A stretch of 64,000 nt of DNA from Roseovarius sp. Its GTDB lineage: Bacteria; Pseudomonadota; Alphaproteobacteria; Rhodobacterales; Rhodobacteraceae. Position 1 is the stretch's first letter. Every line of letters starts with the position of its first letter. Shown here piece by piece: positions 60,768-64,000 of this stretch. The stretch is taken from contig NZ_JAUCYU010000011.1 of assembly GCF_030373445.1 (NCBI RefSeq), positions 124,001 through 188,000 on the forward strand, in the 5' to 3' direction. The translations under genes were made by a program, and so were the position numbers. The notes under the pieces are model-generated. The model did no database searches. It had not been told where the DNA came from and was given only the letters and a program-made list of their open reading frames with translations.

Positions 60768-60873
60768 TTTGCGTGGATTGCGGCCGAACGCGTGGGAAAA
60801 CTCACACGGGCGGTAAGTGAAGGCTCAGTCCGCTTCAGCCCACGTTGCTTTGATATGACTCCTTTCGGTACAC

Positions 60874-60886
60874 GGGAACGTTTCCC
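60874..60886. promoter_or_regulatory. Small inverted repeat upstream of LysR gene
   Basis: GGGAA-CGT-TTCCC forms 5-base arms around a 3-base centre, about 60 bases before the LysR start. It may be an autoregulatory site; short and therefore weak evidence. Confidence 0.3.
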
Positions 60887-60945
60887 ATTCGTCTAGTGTC
60901 CTGAGTATAGTGCCGGTGCAAGGAACGTTTATTGAAAGCTGTTTG

Positions 60946-61869
60946 ATGCAAGACCGGCAGATCATGGGGCTCATTGCCACATTTGTGGCGGTGGCCGAAC
61001 TTGGCAGCTTCAAACGTGCGGCCGAGCGAGTTGGCAGATCACCCGCTGCGGTAAGCGGGCAAATTGCTCAACTGGAAGAAATCGTGGGCGTGAGGCTTCT
61101 TGTCAGGACTACACGATCGGTTCGTTTATCGGACGCGGGGGAAGAGTTTCTGATACGCGGGCGGCGTGTCCTTAACGAGACGGACCGGCTGCTGCGGGAT
61201 TTCAAGGCAAACACTGCGGCCTTCTCGGGGAGCGTCGAGTTGTCCGTTTCTCCGACCATCGCGGTCAGCATCATTCCCGAGGCGATCAAGCGGATCGAGC
61301 TGGAGCAGCCGGATGTGAAGGTATCTTTGTTGGAGGCTCTTCGTACCGACATGCTGAGCTCGGTCGAAAGCGGGGCCGTCGATTTTGGCATAGGCCCGTA
61401 TTCTGACGTTCCCGAGGTGCTCGAATTCACACCTCTCTTCGAGCAGGAGTTCAAGCTCATACTACCAGAGACGCACCCGATAGCGCGACGTGGTTTCGCC
61501 GAGGCAGAGGATTTGCGCCACCTTCACCTCATGTGCCCAAGCGTCGGCAGCACCGCCCGCGGCGTCCTGGACGACCTCTCGCGGCGGGCGGATATCAAGA
61601 TCATGCCCCGGCATGAGAGCATGCAGTATCCGACGCTTTACGCGCTTGTCGCTGCCGGGCTCGGGGCAACGGTCATGCCCGTGGTCGACCCACGGCTTCT
61701 TGTCGCGTCAAGGCTGGTGGCGCTTTCCTTCAAGGATCAGCGCGCCTCGCGAACGATTGGAAAAATCTCGCGCAGAGGCGAGAAACTGTCGCCGGTCGCG
61801 GACCTATTGCTGGGAACATTGGTAAACACCGCGGCAAAGAATGCAGACCGGCTCGGCCTTGCTATCTGA
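60946..61869 (+). CDS. LysR-family transcriptional regulator
   Basis: A 307-residue LysR protein. The helix-turn-helix GSFKRAAERVGRSPAAVSGQ lies at about 20-39, with an effector domain from about 95 (FSGSVELSVSPTIAVSIIPE). The start is uncertain: ATG at 60946 is chosen because MQDRQIMGLIATFVAVAEL fits the first helix, though its ribosome site is weak, and GTG codons lie upstream. It precedes a GST-like gene and a TRAP operon in the same direction and may regulate them. Confidence 0.82.
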   Translation: MQDRQIMGLIATFVAVAELGSFKRAAERVGRSPAAVSGQIAQLEEIVGVRLLVRTTRSVRLSDAGEEFLIRGRRVLNETDRLLRDFKANTAAFSGSVELSVSPTIAVSIIPEAIKRIELEQPDVKVSLLEALRTDMLSSVESGAVDFGIGPYSDVPEVLEFTPLFEQEFKLILPETHPIARRGFAEAEDLRHLHLMCPSVGSTARGVLDDLSRRADIKIMPRHESMQYPTLYALVAAGLGATVMPVVDPRLLVASRLVALSFKDQRASRTIGKISRRGEKLSPVADLLLGTLVNTAAKNADRLGLAI

Positions 61870-61965
61870 TTATTAGAATTTTCCAACTTATTGTTTAAAT
61901 ATTTAAGTTTTTATTAATGAATGGCTTTCGATAGCCTTGGTTTTGCGCGAACCAGGAGGACGAAA

Positions 61966-62562
61966 GTGAAACTGTTCATGTCGGGCAATTCGCCCTACGC
62001 GCGGAAAGTGCGCGTAATGCTGCGCGAGCTTGATCAGGCCGACAGCGTGCAAGAAGTCTCTATAAATCCTCGTGATCCGGCGACGGGTTTCTGGGATATC
62101 AATCCTGTCGGGAAGATTCCGGCGTTGTCACTAGATAATGGTGTCACGATCATCGAATCCGATCATGTGTGCCGGTACTTGGATGATCGGTTCGCCAATG
62201 GCGCGATGCATAAGCCCGTCGATCGCGATGCCGGCCGTTTGCGTATCCTTGGCCTTGCCCAAGGTATTTTGGATAAGGGAATGCTGACGCGGGTCGAGAA
62301 ACAGCGCAAAGGCGGTCCCGATCAGGATGAATTCGTAAAATTCCATCAGGCTGCGGTCTGTCGCGCACTTGATGCGCTCGAGGAAGTTGCACCCGATTCA
62401 GTTAGCGTTCCGGACATGGCCGACATCGCAGCAGTATGCGCCGCGGATTGGGTCGGATTTCGTCATCCGGAGCTGGAAATTCTCGACACTCGCCCACGCT
62501 TGTCAGGTTGGGTGTCAACTTTGAACGCGCGGCCGGCCTTCGCCGCGACTCGACCCGGCTAA
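61966..62562 (+). CDS. Glutathione S-transferase-like protein
   Basis: A 198-residue GST-fold protein. The thioredoxin-like N-terminus has MSGNSPYARKVRVML with a possible catalytic Ser, the cis-Pro motif NPVGKIPAL and the glutathione-contacting ESDHVCRYLDD. An all-helical C-terminal domain follows. The GTG at 61966 is chosen because AGGAGGACGAAA directly precedes it and the beta-strand KLFMSG starts here; the upstream ATG at 61921 would place that ribosome site inside the gene. Its link to the TRAP operon 46 bases downstream hints at cleavage or isomerisation of the imported acid; this is inference. Confidence 0.83.
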   Translation: MKLFMSGNSPYARKVRVMLRELDQADSVQEVSINPRDPATGFWDINPVGKIPALSLDNGVTIIESDHVCRYLDDRFANGAMHKPVDRDAGRLRILGLAQGILDKGMLTRVEKQRKGGPDQDEFVKFHQAAVCRALDALEEVAPDSVSVPDMADIAAVCAADWVGFRHPELEILDTRPRLSGWVSTLNARPAFAATRPG

Positions 62563-62608
62563 GGCAGGGCCGACAAAACCGCTTGAAGGTCAAAATAGGG
62601 AGGAGACC

Positions 62609-63634
62609 ATGAAAAGACGTGAACTTCTGAAGATGAGTGCCGCCGCAGGCGGTCTGGTGGCCATGCCAGCCGTTCTGCGCGCAGCAAGTGCTGTGGAACT
62701 GACCGTGGTGCACGGCAGCCCCAATAAACACGTGATCTCTGCCGGCGGCGTCGAGCCCTGGATGAACAAGCTCAAGGAGCTGGTGGGCGACGCCGTGTCG
62801 TACAATTATTTCCCGGCCGGGCAGCTGGCCAATCTCAAGGGCCTGATGAACGCGGTCCAGACCGGCGTCGCCGACGCGGTGCCGGTGCCGATCGGCTATG
62901 TGAGCGACAAGATGCCCCTGAACGGTGTTTCGACGCTGCCCGGGCTGGGTTCGTCGGCGCGCACGAATATCGACACCTACGCCGCCGCGATCCAGACGCC
63001 CGAACTGATGGGCGAGTTCGACGAGAACGGGATCGTGCCGATCTGGAACATGGCGTACCCGCCTTACCAGCTGTTCTCGTCCAAGGGTGCCATTCGCAGC
63101 CTTGCCGAGTTCGAGGGCCGCGTCATCCGGTCGGCCGGTGGCAGCATGAATCTTGCCATCGAGTCGCTGGGCGCCGCGCCGGCCGAGATTTCCGCCAGCG
63201 ACATCTACGTCGCGATGGAGCGGGGCACGGTCAACGCGACACTCTCGGCCTTCAGCAGCGTGAAGGGCTACGGCGTGCAAGAACTCTGTGACGCCGCCAG
63301 CACCAATGGCTCGTTCGGGACGTTCACCAACGTCTTCTCGATCCGGCAGGAAAAGTGGGACACGATCCCGGCCGAGATCCAGGATGCGATCATGGAAGCC
63401 GGAAAATTCACCGAACAGCATGTCGGCGACCTGATGGATTCCGACACCGAAACGCTGGGCAAGGAATTCTCCGAGCTCGGCATGGATCTTTACGCGTTCC
63501 CGGCCGAGGAGCTGGACAAGATCAACGGCGCGCTGGAATCTGTCCACGACAGCTGGGTCGAACGTCTGGCGGGCCGTGGTCTTCCGGCCGAGGCGGCGCT
63601 TGAGAAATATCGCAAGGCCGCAAAACAGGCATGA
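62609..63634 (+). CDS. TRAP transporter substrate-binding protein (DctP family, Tat-exported)
   Basis: A 341-residue periplasmic protein. MKRRELLKMSAAAGG is a clear Tat motif (RRELLK), with a signal ending near VLRAASA. The mature part shows VVHGSPNKHVIS, LADFEGRVIRSAGGS-like LAEFEGRVIRSAGGS with the conserved Arg, and EISASDIYVAMERGTVNA. GGGAGGAGACC precedes the ATG. It overlaps the next TRAP gene by 4 bases. It is related to TRAP binding proteins for organic acids; the ligand is not known. Confidence 0.87.
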   Translation: MKRRELLKMSAAAGGLVAMPAVLRAASAVELTVVHGSPNKHVISAGGVEPWMNKLKELVGDAVSYNYFPAGQLANLKGLMNAVQTGVADAVPVPIGYVSDKMPLNGVSTLPGLGSSARTNIDTYAAAIQTPELMGEFDENGIVPIWNMAYPPYQLFSSKGAIRSLAEFEGRVIRSAGGSMNLAIESLGAAPAEISASDIYVAMERGTVNATLSAFSSVKGYGVQELCDAASTNGSFGTFTNVFSIRQEKWDTIPAEIQDAIMEAGKFTEQHVGDLMDSDTETLGKEFSELGMDLYAFPAEELDKINGALESVHDSWVERLAGRGLPAEAALEKYRKAAKQA

Positions 63635-64000
63635 CATCGGGTGTCTTCAAAAGAACGGTGGGGGCAGCCGATCACGCGTTGTGCGCGGTCGAGAATGTCT
63701 TCATCGTCGTGGGCGGGGCGGCTATCGCCCTTGCGATGGTCTTCGTCAGTTCAGATGCCGTGATGCGGCATCTGTTCTCTGCCCCGCTCACGTTTCAATA
63801 CACGCTGACTGAAAGCTACCTGATGGTGATGGGCTTTTCCCTGGCACTTCCCTGGGGATACCGGACAGGCGGGCGTATCCGCATCCAGCTCTTGCTCAAC
63901 ACCATTCCTAAGGGGCCGCGCATCCTGCTTTTGCGGGCCGGGAATATCCTGGCAGCCATCTACCTGACGTTCATCTGCTGGCAGGCCCTGGGAAAGACAA
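63631..64000 (+). CDS. TRAP transporter small permease (DctQ family), 3' end outside window
   Basis: The first 123 codons are present and the frame is open to the right edge. ATG at 63631 overlaps the binding-protein stop (ATGA). At least three hydrophobic segments are seen, with the DctQ-type pattern VSSDAVMRHLFSAPLTFQYT, LTESYLMVMGFSLALPWGY and TGGRIRIQLLL. A large permease gene is expected just beyond the window. Confidence 0.8.
   Translation, partial: MTSGVFKRTVGAADHALCAVENVFIVVGGAAIALAMVFVSSDAVMRHLFSAPLTFQYTLTESYLMVMGFSLALPWGYRTGGRIRIQLLLNTIPKGPRILLLRAGNILAAIYLTFICWQALGKT

Overview
The window is GC-rich, densely packed DNA from an alphaproteobacterium, most likely a Rhodobacterales/Roseobacter-group organism. 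This rests on the general look of the genes: many solute-binding-protein-dependent transporters (TRAP, TTT and quaternary-amine ABC), Tat-type binding-protein leaders, a dimethylformamidase-type enzyme and six LysR-type regulators beside catabolic operons. No rRNA, tRNA, CRISPR array, phage gene or complete insertion sequence was seen. The whole window reads as an accessory catabolic region made of self-contained uptake, degradation and regulation modules.

Region 1 (1-14505): the 3' end of a CrtI-like FAD oxidoreductase, an amidohydrolase-fold protein that has lost most of its metal ligands, a ProXWV-like quaternary-amine ABC transporter, and CoA-based catabolic genes. These are an SDR, a CaiB-type CoA-transferase, two crotonases, a hotdog thioesterase, a second SDR and two CaiC-like acyl-CoA ligases. 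A LysR regulator closes the region. The set resembles carnitine-type betaine-acid degradation, but the substrate is not fixed by the sequence.

Region 2 (14637-26479): an amide module. On the minus strand are a response regulator, a soluble hybrid histidine kinase, and a cytoplasmic homologue of the amide-binding protein, overlapping or nearly so. On the plus strand are a Tat-exported amide/urea-type binding protein, two ABC ATPases, a LivH-like permease, a LivM-like permease, and both subunits of an N,N-dimethylformamidase-type enzyme. The LivM-like permease carries at its C-terminus a domain clearly homologous to the enzyme's small subunit, which is encoded immediately downstream. This transporter-enzyme fusion is the most striking object in the window.

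Region 3 (26648-38184): a LysR regulator divergent from an SMP-30 lactonase, a DctPQM TRAP transporter, a ThDP-dependent enzyme, an SDR, a sugar-nucleotide-type epimerase and a TctCBA tripartite tricarboxylate transporter. It is probably a sugar-acid or hydroxy-acid uptake and catabolism cluster. Region 4 (38217-45944): two paralogous alpha/beta hydrolases (one without a catalytic triad), a tautomerase and a FAD monooxygenase. They are divergent from a second quaternary-amine ABC transporter and a LysR gene, suggesting use of an aromatic or heterocyclic betaine. Region 5 (46223-51735): DUF4387 and AtuA-type proteins with a TAXI-TRAP transporter and a divergent LysR.

Region 6 (51925-60767): an MFS/GPH transporter coupled to an HTH plus alpha/beta-hydrolase fusion, then a secreted papain-like protease / OmpA-like / caspase-like operon. 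Region 7 (60946-64000): a LysR regulator, a glutathione S-transferase-like protein and the start of another TRAP transporter, cut by the window edge.
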